From Flammeovirga sp. EKP202 (GTDB lineage Bacteria; Bacteroidota; Bacteroidia; Cytophagales; Flammeovirgaceae): a stretch of DNA of 64,000 bases. Position 1 is the first letter of the stretch. The number at the start of each line of letters is the position of its first letter. Position numbers and translations under genes: made by a program. The stretch lies in the NCBI RefSeq assembly GCF_014534745.1, contig NZ_JACVVP010000039.1, positions 1 to 64,000 of the forward strand, written 5' to 3'. The notes beneath the pieces are model-generated. The model saw only the letters and a program-made list of their open reading frames with translations. It ran no database searches and was not told the origin of the DNA. This document shows, in pieces, positions 1-8,917 of this stretch.

Positions 1-2
1 GG

Positions 3-77
3 TGGGACGTATTGGATTCGAACCAATGACCCCCTGCTTGTAAGGCAGGTGCTCTAAACCAACTGAGCTAACATCCC
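3..77 (-). tRNA. tRNA-Val (anticodon UAC)
   Basis: The minus strand folds as a full cloverleaf. The acceptor stem is GGGATGT paired with ACGTCCC (one G-T wobble), the D arm contains AGCTCAGTTGG, the anticodon stem CCTGC/GCAGG encloses the loop CTTACAA, and the T arm has GGTTCGAATCC. The anticodon TAC reads valine GTA/GTN codons. After the discriminator A, the bases CC run to the window edge, so an encoded CCA tail is likely but its last base is outside. Other tRNA genes may follow beyond the edge. A canonical Bacteroidota promoter lies just upstream at 120-150. Confidence 0.96.
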
Positions 78-119
78 AATATTTATGTATTACAGACACC
101 GTTTGTGTCATTGCGAGTG

Positions 120-150
120 CAAAGGTAAGACTCGTTTTCGGATATACAAA
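120..150 (-). promoter_or_regulatory. Promoter of tRNA-Val
   Basis: On the minus strand a TTTG box (150-147) is followed by exactly 19 bases and TACCTTTG (127-120). This matches the Bacteroidota primary sigma consensus TTTG-N19-TAnnTTTG at every defined position. Transcription should start around 110-115, giving a leader of about 35 bases before the tRNA at 77. It is the cleanest promoter of this type in the window. Confidence 0.8.
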
Positions 151-198
151 CAATCTAATGTAAAAAAAAATCAATAGATTATTTGAAGGCTGAAATTC

Positions 199-246
199 AA
201 GCGTATAGAATTACATATTTTTTTCAATAAATAGCTCTATACGCTT
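199..246 (-). terminator. Hairpin after lhgO, possible terminator
   Basis: AAGCGTATAGA (199-209) pairs perfectly with TCTATACGCTT (236-246), directly after the lhgO stop. The loop is long (26 bases) and there is no good U-run on the minus strand, so termination by this hairpin is uncertain. It does separate lhgO from the tRNA-Val promoter. Confidence 0.4.
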
Positions 247-252
247 CAATTT

Positions 253-1458
253 TTATTTCTTCAGCTTCTTCAAAACTTTCGATGCAATCGTATCACCGAT
301 CGCCAATGAAGAAGTTGCCGCAGGAGATGGTGCATTTAATACGTTAATCATACGATCTTCTTCTACAAATAAGAAGTCATCAATCAACCCTCCATTCTTA
401 TCACAAGCCTGAGCTCTTACACCAGAACCGCCAACTTTTAAGTCTGACTCTTTCAAATCAGGCAATAAACGTTGTAATGCTTTTGTAAATGCCGCTTTAG
501 AATATGACCTATAAACTTCACCTAATCCCGTTGGCCAATATTTAGAAGCTACTTTAATGAATCCTTTCCATGTCAAAGACTCGAAAAGTTCACCAACATT
601 AACATCTGTCTTTTTATAACCTTCTCTTCTATAAGCCAACACTGCATTTGGCCCTGCCTCTACACCTCCATGTATCATTCTTGTAAAGTGAACACCCAAG
701 AATGGGAACGCAGGATCAGGTACAGGATAAATCAAGTTTTTCACCAAATAATGTTTATTTGGCTTGATCTCATAATACTCTCCTCTGAAAGGGATAATAC
801 GTACATCCAATTGTTTCAAGGCCAATTGAGCTACACGATCACTGTATAAACCTGCGCAGTTCACCACTAAATGAGATCTATAAACATCTCTATTTGTAGT
901 GACCTCTACCCCAATACTCCCTAAGCGAATATCTTCTACTTTATTTCTAAACTTAACTTCACCACCATATCGCTCTTCAAAAACCTCTTGGTATTTTTTT
1001 GTTACTTCAGTGTAATCAATAATACCTGTCTGAGGCACATAAAGACCTGCAATACCATTACAGTAAGGCTCATAATCTTTAATTTCTGATGCTGATAATC
1101 GTTTTAGGTTTTTAAGTCCGTTTGCTACACCTCTTTCGTATAACGTATTTAGATTGTCTAGTTCTTTTTGGTCCGTTGCTACTACTACCTTTCCACACAA
1201 ATCATACTTTACACCTTCCTCATCACAGAATTTAATCAACTGATTGTAACCGTCAATACAATTTAATGCCTTGTGGCTACCTGGTTTATAATAAAGTCCG
1301 GAGTGAATCACACCGCTATTATGACCTGTCTGATGTTGTGCAACATCACCTTCTTTCTCCAATACTAAAACCTTTAACTCTGGAGATTGTTGTTTGATTT
1401 TCAAAGCTGATGCCATTCCGACAATACCGGCACCAACAATGATTACATCATACACCAT
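253..1458 (-). CDS. lhgO: L-2-hydroxyglutarate oxidase (LhgO family)
   Basis: This FAD-dependent oxidase of the DAO superfamily turns L-2-hydroxyglutarate into 2-oxoglutarate. In the family this removes a by-product of central metabolism and passes electrons to the respiratory chain. The 401-residue protein begins with the dinucleotide-binding motif GAGIVG (residues 9-14), followed by the family motif HNSGVIHSGLYY near residue 46. The C-terminal half carries GGSGVRAQACD and SPAATSSLAIG, which close the FAD site. Length fits the family (about 400). The start is an ATG placed just before the Rossmann strand, as is normal. It lies 83 bases downstream of thrS on the same strand, with a hairpin between, so co-transcription is possible but not required. 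Confidence 0.9.
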   Translation of the reverse strand: MVYDVIIVGAGIVGMASALKIKQQSPELKVLVLEKEGDVAQHQTGHNSGVIHSGLYYKPGSHKALNCIDGYNQLIKFCDEEGVKYDLCGKVVVATDQKELDNLNTLYERGVANGLKNLKRLSASEIKDYEPYCNGIAGLYVPQTGIIDYTEVTKKYQEVFEERYGGEVKFRNKVEDIRLGSIGVEVTTNRDVYRSHLVVNCAGLYSDRVAQLALKQLDVRIIPFRGEYYEIKPNKHYLVKNLIYPVPDPAFPFLGVHFTRMIHGGVEAGPNAVLAYRREGYKKTDVNVGELFESLTWKGFIKVASKYWPTGLGEVYRSYSKAAFTKALQRLLPDLKESDLKVGGSGVRAQACDKNGGLIDDFLFVEEDRMINVLNAPSPAATSSLAIGDTIASKVLKKLKK

Positions 1459-1490
1459 TGTTAGATTTTTTATTAATGTTATTATAAGAC

Positions 1491-1521
1491 AATGAGTTGT
1501 AATTAAAAACTACAACTCATT
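1491..1521 (-). terminator. Hairpin between thrS and lhgO
   Basis: AATGAGTTGTA (1491-1501) and TACAACTCATT (1511-1521) form a perfect 11-bp stem with a 9-base loop, 21 bases after the thrS stop. The tract that follows on the minus strand (GTCTTATAATAAC) is only moderately U-rich, so it may be a leaky terminator or an mRNA end stabiliser. Confidence 0.5.
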
Positions 1522-1541
1522 ATCAATTTATACTTTACAGC

Positions 1542-3467
1542 TTAAACTGCTGTTTCTTTCTTAAATAATTCTAAGAAATCAGAAACTGACATTGTACCAA
1601 TATCACCTTCTCCTTTCTTACGTACTGAAACTGCATTTCCGTCCATTTCTTTCTCACCTACAATTAACATGTATGGTGTTTTTTGAACCTCTGCATCACG
1701 GATTTTTCTACCGATCTTCTCCGCTCTAGCATCTACAGTACCTGTAAATCCTGCTTCTTCTAATTCACTCATTACACCGTAAGCATAATCATTGTATTTA
1801 TCAGAAACTGGTAAGACCGTAAATTGCTCTGGTGCTAACCATAATGGGAAGTTACCACCTGTATGCTCAATTAAGATTGCAATGAAACGTTCCATAGAAC
1901 CGAATGGTGCACGGTGAATCATTACAGGTTGTTTCATTGAATTATCAGAATCTTTATATTCTAACTTGAAACGTTGTGGTAATTGATAATCCACTTGAAT
2001 AGTACCTAACTGCCAAGATCTACCTAAAGCATCACGCACCATAAAGTCCAATTTAGGACCGTAGAATGCTGCTTCGCCGTATTCCACAACTGTATTAAGA
2101 CCTTTTTCGTTCGCTACCTCTTCGATATCCTTCTCTGCTCTGTCCCAATCGGCTTCATTACCGATATATTTAGATCTATCTTCCTTATCACGTAGTGAGA
2201 TTTGAGCAGTGTAATCATCGAACCCTAAAGATCCGAAAATATAAAGCACAAGGTCAATTACTTTGCTGAATTCCTCTTTTACTTGATCAGGACGACAGAA
2301 GATGTGAGCATCATCTTGAGTAAATCCACGAACCCTGGTCAATCCATGTAATTCACCTGATTGCTCATATCTATATACAGTACCAAATTCTGCAAATCTT
2401 ACAGGAAGATCTCTATACGAACGAGGTCTAGCCTTATAGATTTCACAGTGGTGTGGACAGTTCATTGGTTTCAACAAATATTCTTCTCCTTCATGTGGAG
2501 TATGAATAGGTTGGAATGAATCCTCTCCATATTTCGCATAGTGTCCAGATGTCACATATAAGTCTTTCGCACCAATATGAGGTGTAACAACTTGTTGGTA
2601 ACCCGCCTTCTTTTGTGCTTTTCTTAAGAAACCCTCCAATCTTTCTCTCAAAGTAGTACCCTTTGGCAACCATAATGGTAAACCTTGTCCCACACTTTGA
2701 GAGAAAGTAAATAAGTCTAATTCTTGACCTACTTTTCTGTGATCTCTTTTCTTTGCTTCCTCTAATTTCTCTAGGTATTCTGTCAATTCCTTTGCTTTAG
2801 GAAAAGTAACACCGTAGATACGAGTCAACATTTTATTTTTCTCATCACCTCTCCAGTAAGCTCCAGCTACAGACATTAATTTTACCGCTTTGATAAAGCC
2901 TGTGTTAGGAATATGTGGTCCACGACATAAATCCGTGAAAGCACCTTGCTTATAGAATGTGATTTGACCATCCTCTAAACCTTCTAAAAGGTCTAATTTA
3001 TAAGGATCTTCTTTTTCTTCGAAGTATTTAACAGCATCAGCTTTAGAAATATCTTCACGAATGTAGATATTTTTTTGCTTTGCCAATTCTTTCATCTTCT
3101 TCTCTACATTGCCCAATTCCTCTGATGAGAATTCGTGGTCACCGAAATCCACATCATAGTAGAAACCATTTTCGATAGAAGGTCCAATACCAAGTTTTAC
3201 ACCAGGGTATAAAGCTTCTAAAGCTTCGGCCATTAAGTGAGCTGAAGAGTGCCAGAAAGTTTGCTTTCCGTCCGTGTCATTCCACGTTAATAATTTTACA
3301 TTTGAGTCTGCGGTCAATGGTCTGGTGGCATCCCAAACTTCTCCATTTACTTCTGCTGCAAGTACGTTTCTTGCCAATCCTTCACTGATGCTTTTTGCTA
3401 CATCCAATGAAGACGCTCCGCTTTCGAACTCTCTTACCGAATTATCCGGTAATGTAATTTTAATCAT
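1542..3467 (-). CDS. thrS: Threonyl-tRNA synthetase
   Basis: This class II synthetase charges tRNA-Thr with threonine in the cytoplasm. The 641 residues match the full bacterial form: TGS domain (about 1-60), the tRNA-SAD editing domain with [10 protein letters not shown] (about residue 73) and CRGPHI, the catalytic core, and the anticodon-binding domain from about residue 540. The zinc ligands are recognisable as Cys in MNCPHH, His in DDAHIF and His in IHRAPFGS; class II motif 2 is [22 protein letters not shown]. The start ATG gives a normal TGS beginning ([10 protein letters not shown]). In many bacteria thrS is followed by infC, rpmI and rplT; here it is followed by lhgO instead. The 146-base region before the next terminator shows no clear promoter or T-box. 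Confidence 0.98.
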   Translation of the reverse strand: MIKITLPDNSVREFESGASSLDVAKSISEGLARNVLAAEVNGEVWDATRPLTADSNVKLLTWNDTDGKQTFWHSSAHLMAEALEALYPGVKLGIGPSIENGFYYDVDFGDHEFSSEELGNVEKKMKELAKQKNIYIREDISKADAVKYFEEKEDPYKLDLLEGLEDGQITFYKQGAFTDLCRGPHIPNTGFIKAVKLMSVAGAYWRGDEKNKMLTRIYGVTFPKAKELTEYLEKLEEAKKRDHRKVGQELDLFTFSQSVGQGLPLWLPKGTTLRERLEGFLRKAQKKAGYQQVVTPHIGAKDLYVTSGHYAKYGEDSFQPIHTPHEGEEYLLKPMNCPHHCEIYKARPRSYRDLPVRFAEFGTVYRYEQSGELHGLTRVRGFTQDDAHIFCRPDQVKEEFSKVIDLVLYIFGSLGFDDYTAQISLRDKEDRSKYIGNEADWDRAEKDIEEVANEKGLNTVVEYGEAAFYGPKLDFMVRDALGRSWQLGTIQVDYQLPQRFKLEYKDSDNSMKQPVMIHRAPFGSMERFIAILIEHTGGNFPLWLAPEQFTVLPVSDKYNDYAYGVMSELEEAGFTGTVDARAEKIGRKIRDAEVQKTPYMLIVGEKEMDGNAVSVRKKGEGDIGTMSVSDFLELFKKETAV

Positions 3468-3613
3468 TGTGGTATATAAATTTTAATTTTTAAATCCCCC
3501 CATTTGTGCCCCTACAACTGACCACAAGTTTTGCTGTGAGAATTTGAGGTTGCAAGCTACAATTTTTACCTATTAATTCACAATGATTCATCAGCATTAA
3601 AAACTTCATTAAT

Positions 3614-3649
3614 AAAAAATCCCTAAGATTTTCACCTTAGGGATTTTTT
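3614..3649 (-). terminator. Rho-independent terminator of the barrel-caspase unit
   Basis: AATCCCTAAG (3618-3627) and CTTAGGGATT (3636-3645) make a perfect stem with an 8-base loop. It has an A-run on one side and a T-run on the other, so it could act in both directions. It sits immediately after the stop of the WD40-caspase gene. Confidence 0.85.
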
Positions 3650-5815
3650 CTATTCAGAATTTTCGTTTAATCTCCACGTTTTCCATGTCTCTCCGACCTC
3701 AGGACTTACATTCGTCTGAGGTGTTTGAGGTTTATTATTAACAGTGATAGATCTTATTCCTACGACCTCCTTCAAATATTCAGATAATTCGTAATAAGAT
3801 ATATCTCCATTCGTCTCCCTTATCTTCTCCGTTAAATAATAAGTAAACAAACCGTGTTCTTTATCTTTATAAGGCAAACTCGATTCTTTACCAGAACTTG
3901 CTGTAAATACGACTAGGTTTTTTGATGCTTGTTGTTTTTTAGGAACCACTTTAAAACCTCTTGCCTCTACTAAACCTGATTGCCTTGCTCCTCCACTAAA
4001 ACAGGCATCAATAAAAATTGTTACTTTTTTAGGGTTATGTTGAGTTAACATACTGTAGACTTTTTTTAGACTTATTCCCTCAAACTCTAGTTCTGTTCCA
4101 TTACCGTCAATTGGTATTAAATAAGGTTCTTTTGTTTCCTCATCTGGATAGCCATGTCCCGCATAGTAAACATAAATTTCCATCTTATTTTTAAGCATTG
4201 CCGAAACTTTACTCAGTTTAGACAAACCCCTTCGCATTTTTATATAAGTACCATTTTCGATATAAATGATATTTTCCTCAGGGATGCCAATCACTTTCTT
4301 AGCAACTTCTTTAAATACCTTGGCGTCATTAGAAGCATAAAGTACATCAGCCTCCGATTCAATTTCAGTTTGATATTGAGAATAATGTTCATTTCCTATA
4401 ACCAACGCCCATTTATATAAACTATTGGTACTTGATGGTGGAGCTGCAGCAGGTTTAGCACTTACAGATGTTGTTGTTGCAACTACTGGAACAGCTCGAG
4501 ACATAGGTTTAACATAATTTATGGGGGTGAAATTAGCAATTTGCAGTCCTGAAGCATTAGCAATTGTTACTGAAATTTTGTTAAGACCATCATTCAGCAA
4601 AATACTCTTATCCAATTGAAGAGAATAGCCATTTTCTGTTTTAGTAACAGACTTTTCTATCTCCATTTCATTGTATTCAAAAAGATTCTGAGAATTATTC
4701 GAAATTGAAAGGGATACAATTGGAATCTCCGATGTTGAGCTGATATGGAGTTGAACAATCTGCTTATCTGTCGTTGATGGTAATGCGTTTAATCCTATAT
4801 TCGGTAAAGCGTACACCTTTGAACTCATATTTTTCATCATTGCCACATCTTCATGATTGATATTCAAACCTGAAACATCCCAAACATTAACTCTTTTGGC
4901 ATTTAAAGTCGTACTTGCTATTTGATTCCTTTTCTCAGAAAAATCTACCGATAAGACAAAATTCTTCTGCTTTTCCGATTTATGAATAATTCTACCTGTT
5001 GACAATTCTGACAATACAACATAGCCATCATGCGAACCACTCAGTAAGTATTTATTATCAGGGCTGATTGCAATGGTTTGAATCCATTTTTTATGAAATC
5101 TATAGGCATTTTCAAGCTCAAAAGTCTTCGCATTCCAAACTCTGATATTTTTATCATCCCCGCAGGTTACTATATGTCTACTATCGGTGCTAAATAGTAG
5201 ATCTCGTATAAAACCTTTATGAGCTTCGACCTTTGTAACCAGTTCTGTACTTTCTAGTTCCCATATATATAAATCACCTGACTTATCTCCTCCAACAACG
5301 TATTTATTATTAGGACTAATACCCACTGACAATATTTCCGTCTTCGATCCCAGATATGATTTAATAGGCTCATCCGAATCAAGATCCCACATTAATACTT
5401 TTCCTCCTTTCCCTCCACTTACAAATATATTTTCTTTCTGTGAGGCAGAAATAGACGTAACGTCTCCTTTATGCCCCTTAAAAATTTTGGCGATTGATTT
5501 GGTTTGGGTATTGTAAACAGTAACTAACTTATCTTTTCCTCCAGAAATTATATAATTGTCATCGAATGAGTACTTAATGTCCAATGGGACATCTTTTATT
5601 TTATACTCAATTTCTTTTATTCTATTGTCAGTATGAAAAACTGAAATCTTACGGTTAAAACCACCAGAAACCAAAAATTGCCCATCATGACTAAAACTTA
5701 GACATGTGGGCATTTGATTTTTAGTTTCCAAAGCAGGTTTAGATTTTATTGTTTGTCCACAAAGCATCCCACTCCATAGACAAAAACAAGCTAACTTTAA
5801 TACTTTGAGAAACAT
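3650..5815 (-). CDS. Secreted WD40-repeat protein with C-terminal caspase-like (C14) peptidase domain
   Basis: The protein has three parts: a signal peptide (MFLKVLKLACFCLWSGMLCGQ), about seven WD40 blades (roughly residues 30-330, with repeats such as ISGGKDKLVTVYNTQT and VLMWDLDS), and a caspase-fold domain from about residue 467 to 705. The catalytic dyad is visible as His554 in YYAGHG and Cys605 in DACFSG, with the first strand at YKWALVIGNEHY. The segment between, about 335-460, has beta-rich sequence of no clear family. I use the ATG at 5815, not an upstream TTG-type start overlapping the previous gene, because it gives a proper signal peptide (721 residues). The barrel gene ends 10 bases upstream, so the two are co-transcribed. 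WD40-caspase fusions are known in Bacteroidota and cyanobacteria but their substrates mostly are not; export makes this one unusual. A cytoplasmic death protease is unlikely given the signal peptide. Confidence 0.85.
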   Translation of the reverse strand: MFLKVLKLACFCLWSGMLCGQTIKSKPALETKNQMPTCLSFSHDGQFLVSGGFNRKISVFHTDNRIKEIEYKIKDVPLDIKYSFDDNYIISGGKDKLVTVYNTQTKSIAKIFKGHKGDVTSISASQKENIFVSGGKGGKVLMWDLDSDEPIKSYLGSKTEILSVGISPNNKYVVGGDKSGDLYIWELESTELVTKVEAHKGFIRDLLFSTDSRHIVTCGDDKNIRVWNAKTFELENAYRFHKKWIQTIAISPDNKYLLSGSHDGYVVLSELSTGRIIHKSEKQKNFVLSVDFSEKRNQIASTTLNAKRVNVWDVSGLNINHEDVAMMKNMSSKVYALPNIGLNALPSTTDKQIVQLHISSTSEIPIVSLSISNNSQNLFEYNEMEIEKSVTKTENGYSLQLDKSILLNDGLNKISVTIANASGLQIANFTPINYVKPMSRAVPVVATTTSVSAKPAAAPPSSTNSLYKWALVIGNEHYSQYQTEIESEADVLYASNDAKVFKEVAKKVIGIPEENIIYIENGTYIKMRRGLSKLSKVSAMLKNKMEIYVYYAGHGYPDEETKEPYLIPIDGNGTELEFEGISLKKVYSMLTQHNPKKVTIFIDACFSGGARQSGLVEARGFKVVPKKQQASKNLVVFTASSGKESSLPYKDKEHGLFTYYLTEKIRETNGDISYYELSEYLKEVVGIRSITVNNKPQTPQTNVSPEVGETWKTWRLNENSE

Positions 5816-5825
5816 ATTTATTCGT

Positions 5826-6758
5826 TTATAATGACTTAGATTTGAAAGCACTTATTTTAACACCACCTTGTACCATCAACATATCTTTATAAGAGTCCAT
5901 TACACCGTAACCTCCTTGAAGAAATAGAGACATATTTTGATTTAAAACATAATCAAAACCAAGACCAGGGATTAAACCAAAGTTGATATTAGATTCTACA
6001 TCTTCTTTACCTCCAGTTACATTACTTTGCTCAGTAGTTCCTTCAGTGATTACAAATTGTCCTGCATCATTAAGGGCATAATAATTATCCACCTCATCAT
6101 AATCAATATCATACCCAGCAGCGAAATTAAGGTGTGCTTCTGCAAATAAGTACACTTTAAAATTATTTCTAGGGTTCAAATAGAGTTTTGGTACAATAGC
6201 GATATCAAACGTAAAAAAGTTACCTTTACCGTTTACAATGTACTCTCTTCCATAATAAGGAAACGAGCGTTGGGCATAGTAACCAGATCTTCCTGTATAC
6301 TGTTGGGTATCTCCATTATAATGGTCATATCGCTCTGGAGACTGTACACTTTGTTGTTGATAAAAAGAAGGATCAAGATTGTATTCTTCACCACTAATGT
6401 ATTGATAGGATAAATAATCATAATAGTAGGATGTCGTATAATTCATATACGAAAAACGGAACAATCCTTCAATAGAAAACCTGCTTGAGAAGTTGTACTG
6501 TAAACCTGCTGTTAAACCAATACCTGAGTTGACCTCTTCTGTTGCAAAAGCGTATTCTGCCGTGATATCATTATAATATTCATCATAATAACGAGCATAG
6601 GCATCCTCACTTTCTGCCTTTATCTGACCCTCAGACATATAACTAAAAGATGTTACAGAAAAATTGAGTGAGATTTTGTTTTCGAATTGAGCATAGCTAT
6701 TCATAGATGCACAGAGAAATGCGACAAGCATAAGTGCTTGTAGAGTTATTTGCTTCAT
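5826..6758 (-). CDS. Outer-membrane beta-barrel protein, tyrosine-rich, unknown function
   Basis: The 310-residue protein starts with a clear signal peptide (MKQITLQALMLVAFLCASMNSYAQ) and continues as alternating hydrophobic and aromatic strands typical of small Bacteroidota porin-like barrels. Examples are FSIEGLFRFSYMNYT, GNFFTFDIAIVPKLYL and FKVYLFAEAHLNFAAGYD. A loop at about residues 105-165 is remarkably rich in Tyr, Gln and Ser. The C-terminus (MSLFLQGGYGVMDSY...GGVKISAF) resembles a closing strand. No family name can be given with confidence. It is the first gene of a two-gene unit with the WD40-caspase protein; it has a well-formed promoter at 6867-6897 and shares a terminator after the second gene. 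Confidence 0.75.
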   Translation of the reverse strand: MKQITLQALMLVAFLCASMNSYAQFENKISLNFSVTSFSYMSEGQIKAESEDAYARYYDEYYNDITAEYAFATEEVNSGIGLTAGLQYNFSSRFSIEGLFRFSYMNYTTSYYYDYLSYQYISGEEYNLDPSFYQQQSVQSPERYDHYNGDTQQYTGRSGYYAQRSFPYYGREYIVNGKGNFFTFDIAIVPKLYLNPRNNFKVYLFAEAHLNFAAGYDIDYDEVDNYYALNDAGQFVITEGTTEQSNVTGGKEDVESNINFGLIPGLGFDYVLNQNMSLFLQGGYGVMDSYKDMLMVQGGVKISAFKSKSL

Positions 6759-6866
6759 AGTAAAATAAAAAGTAACAATTAAACAGTTGAAGGGTGAAGA
6801 TTGAGATTTGTTGTTTGGTAAAAAATCACATTCTTAACTACTTCGTTAATTTTTCGGATACAAGCA

Positions 6867-6897
6867 TAAAGTTATAAATAAGTAATAAGTTAACAAA
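6867..6897 (-). promoter_or_regulatory. Promoter of the barrel-caspase unit
   Basis: Minus strand TTTG (6897-6894), 19 bases, then TAACTTTA (6874-6867). This fits TTTG-N19-TAnnTTTG except for the last base. Transcription should begin near 6860, about 100 bases before the start codon at 6758. Confidence 0.6.
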
Positions 6898-6986
6898 ACA
6901 TATTGTATGTTAATATAATTATTAAATTTTCACACCTCTATACAATCGAATTCTATATATTTAATAATATTAATTTTAGTATTTCT

Positions 6987-7017
6987 TTTGATAATTAATA
7001 AATTCGCATACAATTTG
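6987..7017 (+). promoter_or_regulatory. Possible promoter of the AGCS symporter
   Basis: TTTG (6987-6990), 18 bases, then TACAATTTG (7009-7017). The second box has one extra base compared with TAnnTTTG, so the match is good but not exact. The predicted start of transcription is near 7024, about 45 bases before the ATG. Confidence 0.45.
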
Positions 7018-7067
7018 ATTATTTAAACTTTTAAAAGGCTTTACAACTTTTTCATAACAAACAACAA

Positions 7068-8744
7068 ATGCAACAGTTAAACGACGTTCTTAGTCTAATA
7101 GACAGTTATATAGGTGGCTCATTTTGGTTTGTGGCACTCTTACTATTAACTGGCTTATTTTTCACGATTTATCTCAAGTTTCCTCAGATAAGATTTTTTT
7201 CTCATGCTATAGATGTCGTGAAAGGAAAATTTGACGAACAAGACGATGAAGGAGATACTTCACATTTCCAAGCTTTAGCAACTGCTTTATCTGGCACAGT
7301 AGGTACTGGTAATATCGCTGGGGTTGCTTTAGCAATTCATTTAGGTGGCCCTGCTGCATTATTCTGGATGATTGTCACTGCCTTTTTTGGTATGACTACA
7401 AAATTTGTGGAAGTAACTTTATCTCATAAATACAGAGAAAAAACTGCTGATGGTACTATGGCTGGTGGCCCTATGTATTTCATGAAGAACAAATTGAATA
7501 TGAAATGGATGGCTGTACTTTTTGCTATTGCTACGGTTTTATCTTCTTTTGGAACGGGTAACTTACCACAAGTTAATTCCATCGCTTCTTCTATTTATGC
7601 TACTTTTGGAGTTGAACAATACATAACAGGTGCAATTTTAGCCGTTCTTTTAGCTTTTGTAATTTTAGGTGGTATCTCAAGAATTGCCAAGGTTACAGAA
7701 AAACTGGTACCAATGATGGCGGTGATCTATTTCATTGGATGTCTTGCTGTTATTTTATTCAACTTTGAAAATATTCCAGATTCGATTGGTAAGATTGCAA
7801 GCGACATTTTCTCAGGTACATCAGCTACTGGAGGTTTCTTAGGAGCAACTTTCGCTTACGCCTTTAACAGAGGTGTCAACAGAGGTTTATTCTCTAACGA
7901 AGCAGGTCAAGGTTCAGCACCAATTGCTCACGCATCTGCGAAAACAAAAGAACCTGTTTCAGAAGGTATGGTTGCGATTTTAGAGCCATTTATTGATACT
8001 ATTGTAATTTGTTCACTTACAGGCTTAGCGTTACTATCTTCTAATGTTTGGAGAGAAAAAGTAGACAATACATTCCAACAAACCGACCTTCAGGTTTTAA
8101 GTTCAAGATATGATGATCGAAAATCTAATCCGAATAATGATCGTGAGAAGCTTTCATTTCATATTAGCGGAAAAGAAAAATTACCGACTTACACTGGTGA
8201 ATTAACCGTAGTTGAAGGTGTGATAAAAAGTACTGTTACTTTGATTCACGCTCGATCTGTAGCTGAAAATGTTCAAGTATTGTTGGAAGGTGAAAAATAT
8301 AATGGTGCCTTAGAAGTGAAAGAAGGTGTCATCCAATGGAAGTCCAACCTTTTAATCAAAGGTAAATCACTAATCCACTCTGCTCCTTTAACCAGTTTGG
8401 CATTTACGAGAAGTTACTTTGGTGATTTCGGTAAATATATTGTCTCTATTGGCTTATTGTTATTTGCCTTCTCCACTGCCATTTCATGGTCTTATTATGG
8501 AGATAGAGCCATGACGTTCCTTCTAGGATCAAAATCAGTAATTTATTACAGAGGTGTATATGTAGTTTCATTCTTTGTCGGGTCATTTGCTGACACTACA
8601 ATTATTTGGACCTTATCAGGCATCACAATCGCCTTGATGACTATTCCTAACTTAGTGGGTATTCTGATCTTAAGAAAAGATATGAAAGACAGTTTAAATA
8701 CGTATTGGGAACATATGGAAAAGAAATTTGGTATTAAGCAATAG
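7068..8744 (+). CDS. Alanine or glycine:cation symporter (AGCS family) with inserted soluble domain
   Basis: This inner-membrane sodium-coupled amino-acid symporter has strong AGCS motifs: [15 protein letters not shown] (about residue 75), [43 protein letters not shown] (about residue 267) and [12 protein letters not shown] (about residue 469). The family is usually 440-480 residues; this protein has 558. The excess lies between about residues 324 and 440, where a hydrophilic, beta-rich segment interrupts the membrane core after the helix [13 protein letters not shown]. By the position between membrane helices it should form one soluble domain; the side it faces is not determined. The substrate (alanine, glycine or other) cannot be told from sequence. 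The gene stands alone with its own terminator, divergent from the barrel-caspase unit. Confidence 0.9.
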   Translation: MQQLNDVLSLIDSYIGGSFWFVALLLLTGLFFTIYLKFPQIRFFSHAIDVVKGKFDEQDDEGDTSHFQALATALSGTVGTGNIAGVALAIHLGGPAALFWMIVTAFFGMTTKFVEVTLSHKYREKTADGTMAGGPMYFMKNKLNMKWMAVLFAIATVLSSFGTGNLPQVNSIASSIYATFGVEQYITGAILAVLLAFVILGGISRIAKVTEKLVPMMAVIYFIGCLAVILFNFENIPDSIGKIASDIFSGTSATGGFLGATFAYAFNRGVNRGLFSNEAGQGSAPIAHASAKTKEPVSEGMVAILEPFIDTIVICSLTGLALLSSNVWREKVDNTFQQTDLQVLSSRYDDRKSNPNNDREKLSFHISGKEKLPTYTGELTVVEGVIKSTVTLIHARSVAENVQVLLEGEKYNGALEVKEGVIQWKSNLLIKGKSLIHSAPLTSLAFTRSYFGDFGKYIVSIGLLLFAFSTAISWSYYGDRAMTFLLGSKSVIYYRGVYVVSFFVGSFADTTIIWTLSGITIALMTIPNLVGILILRKDMKDSLNTYWEHMEKKFGIKQ

Positions 8745-8765
8745 TTATTGCATTTTATAATATTG

Positions 8766-8803
8766 AAAGGGTTTTGTTATAAATAATAGCAAAACCCTTT
8801 TTC
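8766..8803 (+). terminator. Terminator of the AGCS symporter
   Basis: AAAGGGTTTTG (8766-8776) pairs perfectly with CAAAACCCTTT (8790-8800), followed by a T-run. It begins 22 bases after the stop. Confidence 0.85.
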
Positions 8804-8838
8804 TTTTCCCATGAAATTATCTTTCAACATCATTCAAC

Positions 8839-8876
8839 AAAAAAAGTGACCTCGATATGACATCAAGATCACTTTC
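8839..8876 (-). terminator. Terminator of the GH3 gene
   Basis: On the minus strand a 14-bp stem forms between 8862-8875 and 8843-8856 with two G-U pairs that exist only in that strand's RNA, followed by a U-run (8845-8839). It lies about 45 bases after the GH3 stop. Confidence 0.75.
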
Positions 8877-8917
8877 TCTTAAAAGAATAATTCTTTATTT
8901 CGATTACTAAAAAAGGC

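Larger units (their letters stand above)
6759..7067. other. Divergent intergenic region, barrel gene / AGCS symporter
   Basis: These 309 very AT-rich bases hold the two outward-facing promoters listed separately (6867-6897 minus and 6987-7017 plus). I see no open reading frame, RNA fold or repeat between them. Confidence 0.6.

Noticed and set aside
5816-5851. Earlier start for the WD40-caspase gene
   Set aside because: It overlaps the barrel gene and places 12 residues before a good signal peptide; the ATG at 5815 fits better.
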